Positions 9,586-17,550 of a DNA stretch of 64,000 nt are shown here, in pieces. How positions within the stretch are numbered: position 1 is the stretch's first letter; every line of letters starts with the position of its first letter. The position numbers and the translations under genes were made by a program. Source of the stretch: Rhodococcus sp. B50. Lineage in GTDB: Bacteria; Actinomycetota; Actinomycetes; Mycobacteriales; Mycobacteriaceae. The notes beneath the pieces are model-generated. The model was given only the letters and a program-made list of their open reading frames with translations, did no database searches and was not told the origin of the DNA. The stretch is from the NCBI RefSeq assembly GCF_013602415.1, contig NZ_WPAG02000002.1:558001-622000 (forward strand). Direction: 5' to 3'.

Positions 9586-11334
9586 TCAGCCTAAGCGGTG
9601 GGACGAGTCGGCGGACAGGAGCCCGCGGACCGCGCGGGCGTCGTGCGCGAGCTCGGCCCACGCACTCCATCGGCCCGCACCTCGGCTCGGCTCGCACCAA
9701 CCCCGGCTCGCACGGACGATGCGGGTTCCCTCGCCGTCGAGCCATCGCGCGACCAGGCCGATCTCTTCCGGGGACGCGCCGCGCAGTGGTCCCGGTGACG
9801 GCCGTACCGTCTCGGCACCGGCGACGATCGCGTCCACGACGGGCATCGGCCGCACCCCGCGCGGTGCCACGCCGGCGGACGCGAGCCGGCCTGCGCGGAT
9901 CACGGCGAACTCCCATCCGCCCTCGGCCCGCGGACGCGCCGCGACGAGTTCGTCGACGGCCGCCAGCGAGGCCAGGCGCTGCGTGCGCCGCAACGCGACG
10001 AGGGCCGCGGCGAGCCTGTCGCGCAGCCGGGCGGCATTCTCGAACAGCTGGTCGCGTACAAGGATGTCGAGGCGCTGGTGTACCGCCTCGACGGCGTCGT
10101 CGGCGAGGCCGCGGACGACCGCGCGCACGCCCTCGACCTGGGCCTCGTAGGCAGAGGCGTCCTGGACCCCGAAGCGGGCTGCGGCGCAACCCCCGACGGC
10201 GACGGGCGGACAGCGGTCGCCGTGCCGCGCCGTACGGCCGATCCTGCGCGTGCACGTACGCAGACCGCACATCTCCGCGAGCAGCGCCGCGACGTCCGCG
10301 GCGTCGGCACGTACCGAGAACGGGCCGATCGCATCGGGCCCGGGAGTGCGGCTCACGGCGAGGCGCGGAAACGCCTCGTCGGTGAGGATGATCCACCAGC
10401 CACGCATCGGATACTTCGACCGACGGTTGTACGGAGGGGTGTGCGCCGCGATCAGCCGGAGTTCGCGGACACCGGCTTCGAGCCCGTGGGCGCATTCGAC
10501 ATGATCGATGCGCGTGGTGAGTGCGACCATCTCGCGTAGTCGCGGCCGCGTCTCGGAACCCGTGAAGTAGGTACGGACGCGCCGGTGCAGGTCGACCGCC
10601 GTGCCGACGTACAACACCTCGTCGGACGGGCCCCGGAACATGTAGACGCCGGGCCTGCGCGGAAGGTGCGCGGCGAGAGCGCGTTTGGCCCGTTGCTCGG
10701 CAGTGACCACGGGCATGTAGTCGCGCAACTCGGTCAGGCTGTGGACCCCCTGGTTGCCGACCCGTTCGATGAGGGCGTGCAGCACGTCCACGGTGGCCCG
10801 TGCGTCGTCGAGCGCGCGGTGGGTGGGCAGGGTGGAAACCCGGAACAGTTCGGCCAGCGCGGAGAGCTTCACCGAGGGTGCCTCGTCGCGTCCGAGGACG
10901 CGGCGGGCCAGTTTGACGGTGCACAGCACTTGGAATCGGGGCCACGCCAGTTCGCACTTCGTGGCGGCCGCCTTGAGGAATCCGACGTCGAATCCGGCGT
11001 TGTGCGCGACGAGCACCGCTCCGGACGCGAACTCGAGAAAGGCGGGCAGCACCTCCTCGATCCTGGGGGCCGCATAGACCATCGCGGTGGTGATGCCGGT
11101 GAGTTGCACGATGTACGGCGGAATGGGACGCCCCGGATCGACGAGGGTCGCGAACTCGCCGAGCACCTCCCCGGCGCGGATCTTCACCGCACCGATCTCG
11201 GTGATGGCGTCCTCGGCCGACTTCCCTCCGGTCGTCTCGAGGTCGACGACGACGAAGGTGGTGTCGCGCAAGGGCGTGTCGAGCTCGTCGAAACCCAGTT
11301 GCACGCCGAGGGCGGATGGTTGCGGCGAGGTCAT
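9586..11334 (-). CDS. DEDDh exonuclease fused to GIY-YIG and UVR (UvrC/Cho-like) domains
   Basis: A 582-residue fusion equivalent to M. tuberculosis Rv2191. The N-terminal DnaQ-type 3'-5' exonuclease has Asp31/Glu33 (DLETTG), Asp116 (HNAGFD), His172 and Asp177 (HRALDDA). A GIY-YIG nuclease follows at about 226-305 (PGVYMF ... [12 protein letters not shown]), as in UvrC and Cho. A UVR-like helical segment follows near 425-455. UvrC's C-terminal RNase H and HhH domains are missing. This suggests incision on one side of a lesion combined with end trimming, which is inference. TAGGCT lies exactly six bases before the ATG, so the mRNA is probably leaderless. Confidence 0.92.
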   Translation of the reverse strand: MTSPQPSALGVQLGFDELDTPLRDTTFVVVDLETTGGKSAEDAITEIGAVKIRAGEVLGEFATLVDPGRPIPPYIVQLTGITTAMVYAAPRIEEVLPAFLEFASGAVLVAHNAGFDVGFLKAAATKCELAWPRFQVLCTVKLARRVLGRDEAPSVKLSALAELFRVSTLPTHRALDDARATVDVLHALIERVGNQGVHSLTELRDYMPVVTAEQRAKRALAAHLPRRPGVYMFRGPSDEVLYVGTAVDLHRRVRTYFTGSETRPRLREMVALTTRIDHVECAHGLEAGVRELRLIAAHTPPYNRRSKYPMRGWWIILTDEAFPRLAVSRTPGPDAIGPFSVRADAADVAALLAEMCGLRTCTRRIGRTARHGDRCPPVAVGGCAAARFGVQDASAYEAQVEGVRAVVRGLADDAVEAVHQRLDILVRDQLFENAARLRDRLAAALVALRRTQRLASLAAVDELVAARPRAEGGWEFAVIRAGRLASAGVAPRGVRPMPVVDAIVAGAETVRPSPGPLRGASPEEIGLVARWLDGEGTRIVRASRGWCEPSRGAGRWSAWAELAHDARAVRGLLSADSSHRLG

Positions 11335-11776
11335 GCGGCGAGCCTAGGAAGCGGCACCGACAACCCGCCGGGCGGGCTCCCGAACACTGAAGAGACGAGG
11401 ATCACACCGATTTTTCTGCCCTGGCGAGAAGTGGGCGAAGCCGACAAAAACAGACCGATCGGCCTCCGAGGGGCGCAGTCCGGCGAATCGGGCGAGCCGT
11501 TCCGGCCGGTCTTTTCGGGTAGGGATGCTCTGACCTGCCGCTTCCGGAGCGGACTCGGGCAAATGGGCAGCAGCCATCCTCGCGGCGGAGAGTGGCGGAG
11601 CAGCGCTTGTTACCGCGTCGTTATCGGACCGTGCTCCCGCGGCAGCATTCATCCGGGAATCGGCCGAAACGGTCGGGCGATGCGGCGGAGCGGTCGACTT
11701 CACCGATGCCGTTTCGTAATCTTTTCGAGACCGAGCGGAGAGTTTTCCGCCCCACCCCCGGGTCGGAGCCGCACGG
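11335..11776. other. Non-coding region upstream of the c-di-AMP riboswitch
   Basis: About 440 bases separate the divergent nuclease gene from the riboswitch aptamer, and I find no convincing gene. A 119-codon reverse frame (11344-11703) has no ribosome-binding site or recognisable domain. The stretch should hold the promoter of the riboswitch transcript. Its clearest motif is a pair of direct half-sites at 11609-11624 (GTTAC, six bases, GTTAT), discussed as a possible MtrA box. Confidence 0.6.
11341..11346 (-). promoter_or_regulatory. Leaderless-type -10 element of the DnaQ/GIY-YIG gene
   Basis: On the reverse strand TAGGCT fits TANNNT and is followed by exactly six bases and then the ATG at 11334. 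Transcription would start at or next to the A of the start codon. No Shine-Dalgarno is present. Confidence 0.6.
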
Positions 11777-11924
11777 TTACCGCCTAATCGCCCCTCCCGG
11801 CTTCGGGAGCGGTGAGCCGGGGACCCACGTAGTTCTTGGGGTGAATCCCCTCCGCCCGTCGCGGCGAGGGGTAGGGCTGATCTTCCGGCCCGAACCCGTC
11901 AGCTAACTCGGTCGGCGGGTGAAC
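11777..11924 (+). promoter_or_regulatory. c-di-AMP riboswitch (ydaO/yuaA class)
   Basis: All the conserved blocks of the ydaO/yuaA aptamer appear in order: CGCCTAATC (11781-11789), GCCGGGGACCCA, TTGGGGTGAATCC, GTAGGGCT, then GCCCGAACCCGTCAGCTAAC, ending with GGCGG (11914-11918), which pairs with CCGCC (11780-11784) to close P1. The aptamer is followed directly by an NlpC/P60 hydrolase gene, a classic actinobacterial position for this RNA. The family is generally an OFF switch on c-di-AMP binding. No obvious terminator lies between aptamer and start codon, so the expression platform is unclear. Confidence 0.93.
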
Positions 11925-11948
11925 GGAAGAAACGGAGAACGTCCCCTC

Positions 11949-12530
11949 GTGGTTTCGAACAACAGCAAGCGCACCGTCCGGCGCGCCCTTGTCGCCGGTG
12001 CCATTGCTCTCGGAGCAGTCACCGTCTCGGCCGGCCCGGCGATGGCCGAGCCGATCAACATTCCCGGTGTCGGAACGTTCGACCTCCCGGCCGGTGTGAC
12101 CGTGCCGCCGGAGATCGCCAACCTCGTTCCGCCGGCCGCCGAGGGTGCCCCCGCGCCTCAGGCCGAGGCCTTCACCGCACCCTTCAGCTCCGTCGGACAG
12201 CGTGCTGCCGACGCCGCACAGTCGAAGATCGGCGCGCCCTACGTCTACGGTGCGGCCGGTCCGAGCTCCTTCGACTGCTCGGGCCTCGTCCAGTGGGCTT
12301 TCAAGCAGGCCGGCCTCAGCGTGCCGCGCACGAGCTACGAGCAGGCCTCCGCCGGTACCCCCGTCGATGTCGCGGCTCTCCAGCCCGGCGACGTCGTGTC
12401 GTTCTACGACGGCAGCCACACCGGCATCTACATCGGCGGCGGCAACATCGTGCATGCCTCCACCTCGAGCCAGCCGGTCAAGATCGCGCCGCTGAACTCG
12501 ATGCCGGTCGACGGAGCGCGACGCTTCTGA
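11949..12530 (+). CDS. Secreted NlpC/P60 peptidoglycan endopeptidase, short form
   Basis: A 193-residue exported cell-wall hydrolase that should cleave within the peptide stem (D-Glu-mDAP bond by family). A Sec signal ends near AMA-EP (residues 33/34). After a short linker the NlpC/P60 domain has the catalytic Cys110 (FDCSGL), His147 (SHTGIYIG) and His159 (IVHAS). Start: GTG at 11949 with GGAG eleven bases upstream; the earlier ATG at 11919 lies inside the riboswitch and is rejected. It resembles RipB/RipD-type proteins without the coiled coil. Control by c-di-AMP would link wall cleavage to osmotic or potassium signalling. Confidence 0.92.
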   Translation: MVSNNSKRTVRRALVAGAIALGAVTVSAGPAMAEPINIPGVGTFDLPAGVTVPPEIANLVPPAAEGAPAPQAEAFTAPFSSVGQRAADAAQSKIGAPYVYGAAGPSSFDCSGLVQWAFKQAGLSVPRTSYEQASAGTPVDVAALQPGDVVSFYDGSHTGIYIGGGNIVHASTSSQPVKIAPLNSMPVDGARRF

Positions 12531-12587
12531 CGGCACGTCGCCTCTGATCGGACGGCACTTCTCGCCTCCGCTCCGACGCACCATCTC

Positions 12588-12629
12588 CGAGAAGGGTGGG
12601 TCCGGTACGAACCGGGCCCACCCTTCTCG
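12588..12629 (+). terminator. Terminator between the two NlpC/P60 genes
   Basis: A long hairpin with outer stem CGAGAAGGGTGGG/CCCACCCTTCTCG and inner stem CCGGT/ACCGG closes on ACGA. It lies 58 bases after the first hydrolase gene, so the second hydrolase gene needs its own promoter. Confidence 0.82.
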
Positions 12630-12746
12630 TATGTCTGCACGCGCGGTCCGTACGCGTGTCCGTCTCTTGCACAGAAAGCCGTCGCGTGTGATGGCTACTC
12701 GCAGGTAGACACAAACCTATGCGATTCCGTAACCTGATCGAGATCT

Positions 12747-12772
12747 TTGATCCGGTAGTTGCGGATGATCAA
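12747..12772 (+). promoter_or_regulatory. Inverted repeat in the leader of the second hydrolase gene
   Basis: TTGATC (12747-12752) and GATCAA (12767-12772) are perfect complements separated by 14 bases, with further CG/CG pairing inside. It lies 28 bases before the GTG start. It could be an operator or leader hairpin; nothing in the sequence names the binding factor. Confidence 0.35.
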
Positions 12773-12799
12773 GGACGCCGGGAAAGGATGCGAGCCCTC

Positions 12800-13903
12800 G
12801 TGGTTTCCGACAGGACGAAGCACCTCGTGCGAATGCAGCGCAGGCCGAGAGTGCACAGCAGGCCGAGAGTACGCGCCGGGCGCCGGCCCGCGCTCGTCGT
12901 GGCCCTCGTGATGATGGTCCTCGGTTTCACTCTCGCGCCGGCGACGGCGCAACCTGCGGGGGAGAGCCCCGCCGCACGACTCGACCATCTCGCCGATCTG
13001 TCACGTCGCAGCGAGCAGGCCACCGAGGCGCTGCACGCCGCCGGCGCGGATCTCGAAGCGAAGGTCGCGGCGCAGCAGTCGGCCGACGCTCGCGCCGCCC
13101 AGGCCGACGAGGCTCTGGGTATCGCTCGCGCCGACATCGCCCGCTTCAAGCCCACCGTCGACAAGCTCGCTCGGGCCAACTACCGCGGCGCGCGCACCAA
13201 CCGCCTCTTCGCCGTGATGGTGAGTGATTCGCCTCAGCAGATGCTCGACCAGATGGTGCTGCTCGACGTCCTCGGTGAGCAGACCTCGCGCGAGGTCGAC
13301 GGCTTCCGGGCCGCCACTGCCGCCGCGGCCGAGGCGGCCGTGGCGGCGCAGCACGCCGCCGACGAGGCACATGCAGCCGCCGCGCAGGCCCAGACTCTCC
13401 GCGACGAACTCCAGCGGCGTCAGGCCGAACTCGAACAGCAGATCGAGGAGGTCCTTGACGCCTTCGAAGCGCTCAGCGACGCGGAGAAGGCCGAACTCGC
13501 CGGCACCCCTTTCCCGCCGGGTCTCGACGCCGAGAAGATCCTGCAGCACCTCGTCCCCGGCAGCAACGGCGCCGCACTCCGGGCGGCCCTGTCCCGCATC
13601 GGCTCCCCGTACGTCTGGGGCGCGACCGGTCCCGACCAGTTCGACTGTTCGGGACTCATGGTCTGGGCGTACAAGCAGGTCGGTAAGGCGCTTCCCCGCT
13701 CCAGTCAGGCGCAGGCGCAGGGCGGTGTCCCCGTCTCCCGCGAGAATCTGCAGCCCGGTGATCTCGTCATCTTCTACGAAGACGCCTCCCATGTCGGCAT
13801 GTACGTCGGCGACGGCAACATGGTGCACGCCTCGACCTTCGGTGTACCGGTGAAGGTCCAGTCGATCGATCGCTTCCCGTTCCACAGCGCCCGCCGGTAC
13901 TGA
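12800..13903 (+). CDS. Exported coiled-coil NlpC/P60 endopeptidase (Rv2190c/RipC type)
   Basis: A 367-residue cell-wall hydrolase. Order: basic N-terminus and signal/anchor helix (about 30-52, LVVALVMMVLGFTLAPATA); a long alanine-rich coiled coil (about 55-225); a linker; and an NlpC/P60 domain with Cys283 (FDCSGLM), His331 (SHVGMYVG) and His343 (MVHAS). This matches Rv2190c (RipC), whose coiled coil is regulated by FtsEX in mycobacteria. GTG at 12800 is preferred: AAAGGA lies upstream at good spacing, and the start context (CCCTC-GTG-GTTTC) copies that of the shorter hydrolase upstream. Starts at 12719 or 12788 are possible. Confidence 0.9.
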   Translation: MVSDRTKHLVRMQRRPRVHSRPRVRAGRRPALVVALVMMVLGFTLAPATAQPAGESPAARLDHLADLSRRSEQATEALHAAGADLEAKVAAQQSADARAAQADEALGIARADIARFKPTVDKLARANYRGARTNRLFAVMVSDSPQQMLDQMVLLDVLGEQTSREVDGFRAATAAAAEAAVAAQHAADEAHAAAAQAQTLRDELQRRQAELEQQIEEVLDAFEALSDAEKAELAGTPFPPGLDAEKILQHLVPGSNGAALRAALSRIGSPYVWGATGPDQFDCSGLMVWAYKQVGKALPRSSQAQAQGGVPVSRENLQPGDLVIFYEDASHVGMYVGDGNMVHASTFGVPVKVQSIDRFPFHSARRY

Positions 13904-13963
13904 TCCGCCTCCACGGCGCCACCGCCGGCCGAGGTCGCTCAGGGTGGCGCCCGGGGGTCGACC

Positions 13964-13969
13964 TAGACT
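13964..13969 (+). promoter_or_regulatory. Leaderless-type -10 element of the metalloprotease gene
   Basis: TAGACT fits TANNNT and is followed by exactly six bases (GACGCG) and then GTG at 13976. There is no Shine-Dalgarno. Transcription and translation would start together. Confidence 0.6.
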
Positions 13970-13975
13970 GACGCG

Positions 13976-15301
13976 GTGCCCGCGCGATCGTCCTTTCCCG
14001 CCGGTACCCGCAAGTGGGAACGCCTCGGCTTGGCCGGGCTCGTGGTCGCATTGGTCACGGCGGGCCTGCTGCTGGCCGTCGACCCGGTGGACACCGACGA
14101 CGTCGACAGCCGGGTACGGGCCGAACTGCAGGTCGTACTCGACGACTGGAGCCTGGCCGTCCGGACCGGCGACGACGCGTCCCTCGCGCGGCTGATCGAC
14201 GCCGCATCCCCGGCGCTCCTCGCTTCCGAGCGGGAGCGCATCACGGCGATCGCGTCCGTTCCTCTCGCCGACTTCGGCTACGAACTCGCCGCCGAGCCCG
14301 CATTGCCCCTGCCGCCCGAGGACGTGGCCCGGTTCGGCGCCGACGACGTCCGGGCACATCGCGTCCACCTCCGGTTCGCCGTGGACGGCATCGACGACGT
14401 GCCCACCCGGCGACCGGTGACCGTGCTGTTCGTCCACCGGCCGCAGGGCTGGCGGATCGCCGACGATGCACCCGCCCTCGCCGGGGCGGAGACCGTCACG
14501 TGGCGGGGACCGTGGGACCACGGCCCGCTCCATGTCGCGATCGCACAGACCGCGGGCGGGCGCTCGGTCGTGGTCGGTCACCCGGACAACGCGTCGTTCG
14601 TGGACGACCTCGCCGATGACCTGCCGTCCGTGGTGGAGGCCGTCGACGACCTGTGGGGCGACACCTGGCCGCGGCGCGCGCTGATCGTCGTGACCTCGTC
14701 GCGCGAGGAGTTCTCGCACCTCGTCGGGCCGCGGCACGACGGCGACGACATCGCTGCCGTCGCGGTCTCCGACGATGTGGATCACGAGCGCGGGATCGCC
14801 ACAGGTCAGCGCATCGTCTTCAATCCGGCGGCGAGTAGGCGGCTCGACGACACCTCGCGGAGAGCCGTCCTCACCCACGAGATGGTGCACGTCGCCGCGC
14901 GCGCCGGCACGGTCGACGGCTCCCCGATGTGGGTCCTCGAGGGCTTCGCCGACTACGTCGGCCACCGCACGACAGCCGACGAGGTCGACGTGCGGCGGAT
15001 CGCACCGACGCTGACCCGGCAGGTTCGATCGTCGGGTGTACCGGTGTCACTGCCGGCCGACGGTGATTTCACCGGTGAACGCTCGGCGCTTGCCTACGAG
15101 ACCGCCTGGTCGATCGCCGAATACATCGCCGACGAATTCGGACACGACAGTCTGATCGCCCTGTACCGTGCCCTCGCTGCGGGTCCCGTCACCGACGAGA
15201 AGCTCGACGACGTGCTCACCGGACTGCTCGGCGTCGACACCACAGAGTTCGTGGACGTCTGGGGACGCTGGCTCGGAGGTCACATCCGCGACACCCGCTG
15301 A
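13976..15301 (+). CDS. Membrane-anchored gluzincin-like metalloprotease
   Basis: A 441-residue protein with one N-terminal membrane helix (about 16-35) and an outside domain. The zinc motif HEMVH (301-305) is followed 17 residues later by Glu322 in WVLEGFADY, the HEXXH...E arrangement of gluzincins (peptidase MA-like). The region between anchor and protease (about 45-160) looks like an NTF2-like or ketosteroid-isomerase fold (VRAELQVVLDDWSLAVRTGD ... VTVLFVHRPQGWRIADD). It lies 72 bases after the RipC-type hydrolase. A role in processing wall proteins is inferred from location only. M. tuberculosis has no obvious protease at this point. Confidence 0.82.
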   Translation: MPARSSFPAGTRKWERLGLAGLVVALVTAGLLLAVDPVDTDDVDSRVRAELQVVLDDWSLAVRTGDDASLARLIDAASPALLASERERITAIASVPLADFGYELAAEPALPLPPEDVARFGADDVRAHRVHLRFAVDGIDDVPTRRPVTVLFVHRPQGWRIADDAPALAGAETVTWRGPWDHGPLHVAIAQTAGGRSVVVGHPDNASFVDDLADDLPSVVEAVDDLWGDTWPRRALIVVTSSREEFSHLVGPRHDGDDIAAVAVSDDVDHERGIATGQRIVFNPAASRRLDDTSRRAVLTHEMVHVAARAGTVDGSPMWVLEGFADYVGHRTTADEVDVRRIAPTLTRQVRSSGVPVSLPADGDFTGERSALAYETAWSIAEYIADEFGHDSLIALYRALAAGPVTDEKLDDVLTGLLGVDTTEFVDVWGRWLGGHIRDTR

Positions 15302-15342
15302 CCGGCCCGGGACCCGTCTACGCTTCCGCATCCCCCTGCTTC

Positions 15343-15348
15343 TACGGT
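15343..15348 (+). promoter_or_regulatory. Leaderless-type -10 element of pimB
   Basis: TACGGT fits TANNNT and is followed by exactly six bases (GGACCC) and then ATG at 15355. There is no Shine-Dalgarno. Confidence 0.55.
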
Positions 15349-15354
15349 GGACCC

Positions 15355-16524
15355 ATGTCGCGGACCCTGCTGGTGACGAACGATTTCCCGCCCCGCCCCG
15401 GGGGCATCCAGTCCTATCTGCACGCCTTCGCGAACCAGTTGCCGTCCGACGACCTCGTCGTCTACGCACCGCGCTGGCGCGGCGACAGTCACGTGAAGTT
15501 CGATGCGCGGGCTCCGTTCGAGGTCGTCCGGCATCCCACGACGCTGATGTTGCCCACCCCCGACGTCGCGCGACGCGCCACCCGCCTGCTCACCGAACAC
15601 GACTGCGACACCGTCTGGTTCGGAGCCGCCGCGCCGCTGGCGCTGCTGGCGCCCGTGATGCGCCGCGCCGGGGCCCACCGCATCGTCGCCAGCACACACG
15701 GCCACGAGGTGGGATGGTCCATGCTGCCCGCCGCCCGGCAGGCCCTGCGGCAGATCGGCGACCACACCGACACGGTCACCTACGTCAGCCGTTACACCCG
15801 GGGGCGCTTCGCCTCCGCCTTCGGTCCGGAGGCGGGCCTCGAACACCTGCCGTCCGGTGTCGACACCGACGCCTTCCGGCCCGATCCGGGAGCGCGTGCC
15901 GAGCTGCGGGCACGCTACGGACTCGGTGACCGGCCGACCGTGCTGTGCCTGTCGCGTCTCGTACCCCGCAAGGGGCAGGACGTGCTCATCCGCGCACTGC
16001 CCGCGATCCGCACGCGCATCGACGGTGCCGTCCTCGTCATCGTCGGCGGCGGACCGTACGAGTCACGACTGCGCGAGCTCGCCCGCCGCACCGGCGTGGA
16101 GGAACATGTCGTGTTCACCGGCACCGTGCCGGCAGCCGAACTCGCCGCGCACCACACGATCGCCGACGTGTTCGCGATGCCGTGCCGCACCCGTGGCGGC
16201 GGTCTCGACGTGGAGGGTCTGGGCATCGTGTACCTCGAGGCGTCCGCGACCGGAGTACCCGTCGTGGCGGGCAGGTCGGGTGGAGCCCCGGAGACGGTGC
16301 GGGACGGCCGGACCGGGTACGTCGTCGACGGCACAGCGGTGACGGCCGTCGCCACCGCTGTGTCCGGCATTCTCGCCGATCCCGACCGTGCCGCCGCGAT
16401 GGGCGCGGCCGGCCGCGAGTGGGTGTCCACCGACTGGAGATGGGACGTCCTGGGAGCGAGATTGCGCGGATATCTCGATGCCGCGGCGCCGCCGAGCGAG
16501 ACCGTGGCGCCCTCGGCGGGGTGA
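15355..16524 (+). CDS. pimB: GDP-mannose-dependent phosphatidylinositol monomannoside mannosyltransferase
   Basis: A 389-residue GT4-family GT-B enzyme that adds the second mannose to phosphatidylinositol mannoside at the inner membrane face (PimB', Rv2188c). N-terminal acceptor domain: TNDFPPRPGGIQSYL at 8-22 with the glycine-rich loop, and STHGHEVGW near 114. C-terminal nucleotide-sugar domain: SRLVPRKGQDVLI near 199 and EGLGIVYLEA, the E-x7-E signature. It is a core step for PIM, lipomannan and lipoarabinomannan; MptA, encoded downstream at 26575-28161, acts later in the pathway. Synteny beside the RipC-type hydrolase matches M. tuberculosis. Confidence 0.93.
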   Translation: MSRTLLVTNDFPPRPGGIQSYLHAFANQLPSDDLVVYAPRWRGDSHVKFDARAPFEVVRHPTTLMLPTPDVARRATRLLTEHDCDTVWFGAAAPLALLAPVMRRAGAHRIVASTHGHEVGWSMLPAARQALRQIGDHTDTVTYVSRYTRGRFASAFGPEAGLEHLPSGVDTDAFRPDPGARAELRARYGLGDRPTVLCLSRLVPRKGQDVLIRALPAIRTRIDGAVLVIVGGGPYESRLRELARRTGVEEHVVFTGTVPAAELAAHHTIADVFAMPCRTRGGGLDVEGLGIVYLEASATGVPVVAGRSGGAPETVRDGRTGYVVDGTAVTAVATAVSGILADPDRAAAMGAAGREWVSTDWRWDVLGARLRGYLDAAAPPSETVAPSAG

Positions 16525-16548
16525 CCGGACGGGCCGCGGACGCGATAT

Positions 16549-16953
16549 GTGAAGCTGTCCTGCGTGAGCAGCATTCAGGTGGCGGATCAGACCTTCGTAG
16601 CGGCGCCCCCGGAGCGCATCGCCGAGGAGGTCGCGGCGCCCGATCGGTGGCGTGCATGGTGCCCCGATCTCGCGCTGACCGTACGTGAGGACCGTGCGGA
16701 GAAGGGCATCCGGTGGACGGTGTCGGGCCCGCTCGACGGGACGATGGAAGTGTGGCTCGAACCGGTCCTCGACGGCGCGGTGATCCACTACTTCCTGCAC
16801 TGCGAACCGGCGGGTGTCGCACCCGAGCGCGTCGCGGGTCTCGACCTCGCCGGCATGAACCGGACGCGCCGCGTTCAGGGAAAGGTGATGGCCTTCGAGG
16901 TCAAGCAGCGTCTCGAGGCCGGTCGTCCGGCCGGTGAGCCGCCGCGCCGCTGA
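16549..16953 (+). CDS. SRPBCC-fold protein (Rv2186c-like position)
   Basis: A 134-residue START/Bet v1-like (SRPBCC) protein. The opening strand QVADQTFVAAPPERIAEEVAAPDRWRAWCPD and the central VSGPLDGTMEVWLEPVLDGAVIHYFLHCEP are typical of polyketide-cyclase/dehydrase domains that hold a hydrophobic ligand. GTG at 16549 is used; a second GTG at 16564 (VSSIQVADQTF) fits the domain boundary equally well. It follows pimB by 24 bases and precedes a second SRPBCC gene. The ligand is unknown; a lipid role is plausible from the PIM neighbourhood. Confidence 0.8.
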   Translation: MKLSCVSSIQVADQTFVAAPPERIAEEVAAPDRWRAWCPDLALTVREDRAEKGIRWTVSGPLDGTMEVWLEPVLDGAVIHYFLHCEPAGVAPERVAGLDLAGMNRTRRVQGKVMAFEVKQRLEAGRPAGEPPRR

Positions 16954-17089
16954 CCGGTGAGCCGCCGCGTCACCGAAGCAACCGAAGGACCGAAGTCCCG
17001 ATACCGTTGTCCGCACGGTATGTGATAGACCCTCGGAGCGGGACTGATCGGTATCCACACGAGGGGCCGAGAAAGGGAGCCGTCACCAC

Positions 17090-17527
17090 ATGGCCGAGAA
17101 GACGAAGAGGTCGATCACCATCGGCGCGCCGGCCGAGCGTGTCATGCAGGTCATCGCAGATTTCGATGCCTATCCCACGTGGGTGTCGGCCGCGAAGACC
17201 GTGGAGGTCGTGGAACACCGCCCCGACGGGCGGGCCGAGCGCGTGCGCTTCGTCCTGGACGCCGGCATCGTCAAGGACACCTACGTCCTGCGGTACAAGT
17301 GGGCGCCCGACAACCGCGCCGTGAGCTGGGAGCTCGAGAGCGGCGAGATCCAGAAGGCCCAGTCCGGCTCGTACGTGCTGACCGAGAGCGCCGACGGCAC
17401 CACCGTCGTCGACTACCAGCTCACCGTGGATCTCACGATCCCGATGATCGGTCTGTTCAAGCGCAAGGCGGAGAAGGTCATCACCGACACCGCCCTGAAG
17501 GAACTCAAGAAGCAGGTGGAGGGCTGA
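17090..17527 (+). CDS. SRPBCC-fold protein, TB16.3/Rv2185c type
   Basis: A 145-residue START-like protein close to M. tuberculosis TB16.3 (Rv2185c): ITIGAPAERVMQVIADFDAY at the start, VKDTYVLRYKWAPDNRAVSWELESGEIQKAQSGSYVL in the middle, and an amphipathic C-terminal helix FKRKAEKVITDTALKELKKQ. The ATG is preceded by AAAGGGAG. Function is unproven; the fold carries hydrophobic ligands. The 136-base gap before it should hold a promoter. The next gene (ArsA-like ATPase) begins right after, and this pair is conserved in Mycobacteriales, suggesting joint action. Confidence 0.88.
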   Translation: MAEKTKRSITIGAPAERVMQVIADFDAYPTWVSAAKTVEVVEHRPDGRAERVRFVLDAGIVKDTYVLRYKWAPDNRAVSWELESGEIQKAQSGSYVLTESADGTTVVDYQLTVDLTIPMIGLFKRKAEKVITDTALKELKKQVEG

Positions 17528-17550
17528 ACGTCCGGCACGCCCCGGCCCGC

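Noticed and set aside
11344..11703. A 119-codon reverse frame in the gap before the riboswitch
   Set aside because: No Shine-Dalgarno, no domain, biased composition; the region is better explained as promoter and upstream regulatory DNA.
11919..11948. An upstream ATG start for the first NlpC/P60 gene
   Set aside because: It lies within the last stem of the c-di-AMP aptamer; GTG 11949 has a ribosome-binding site and a cleaner signal peptide.
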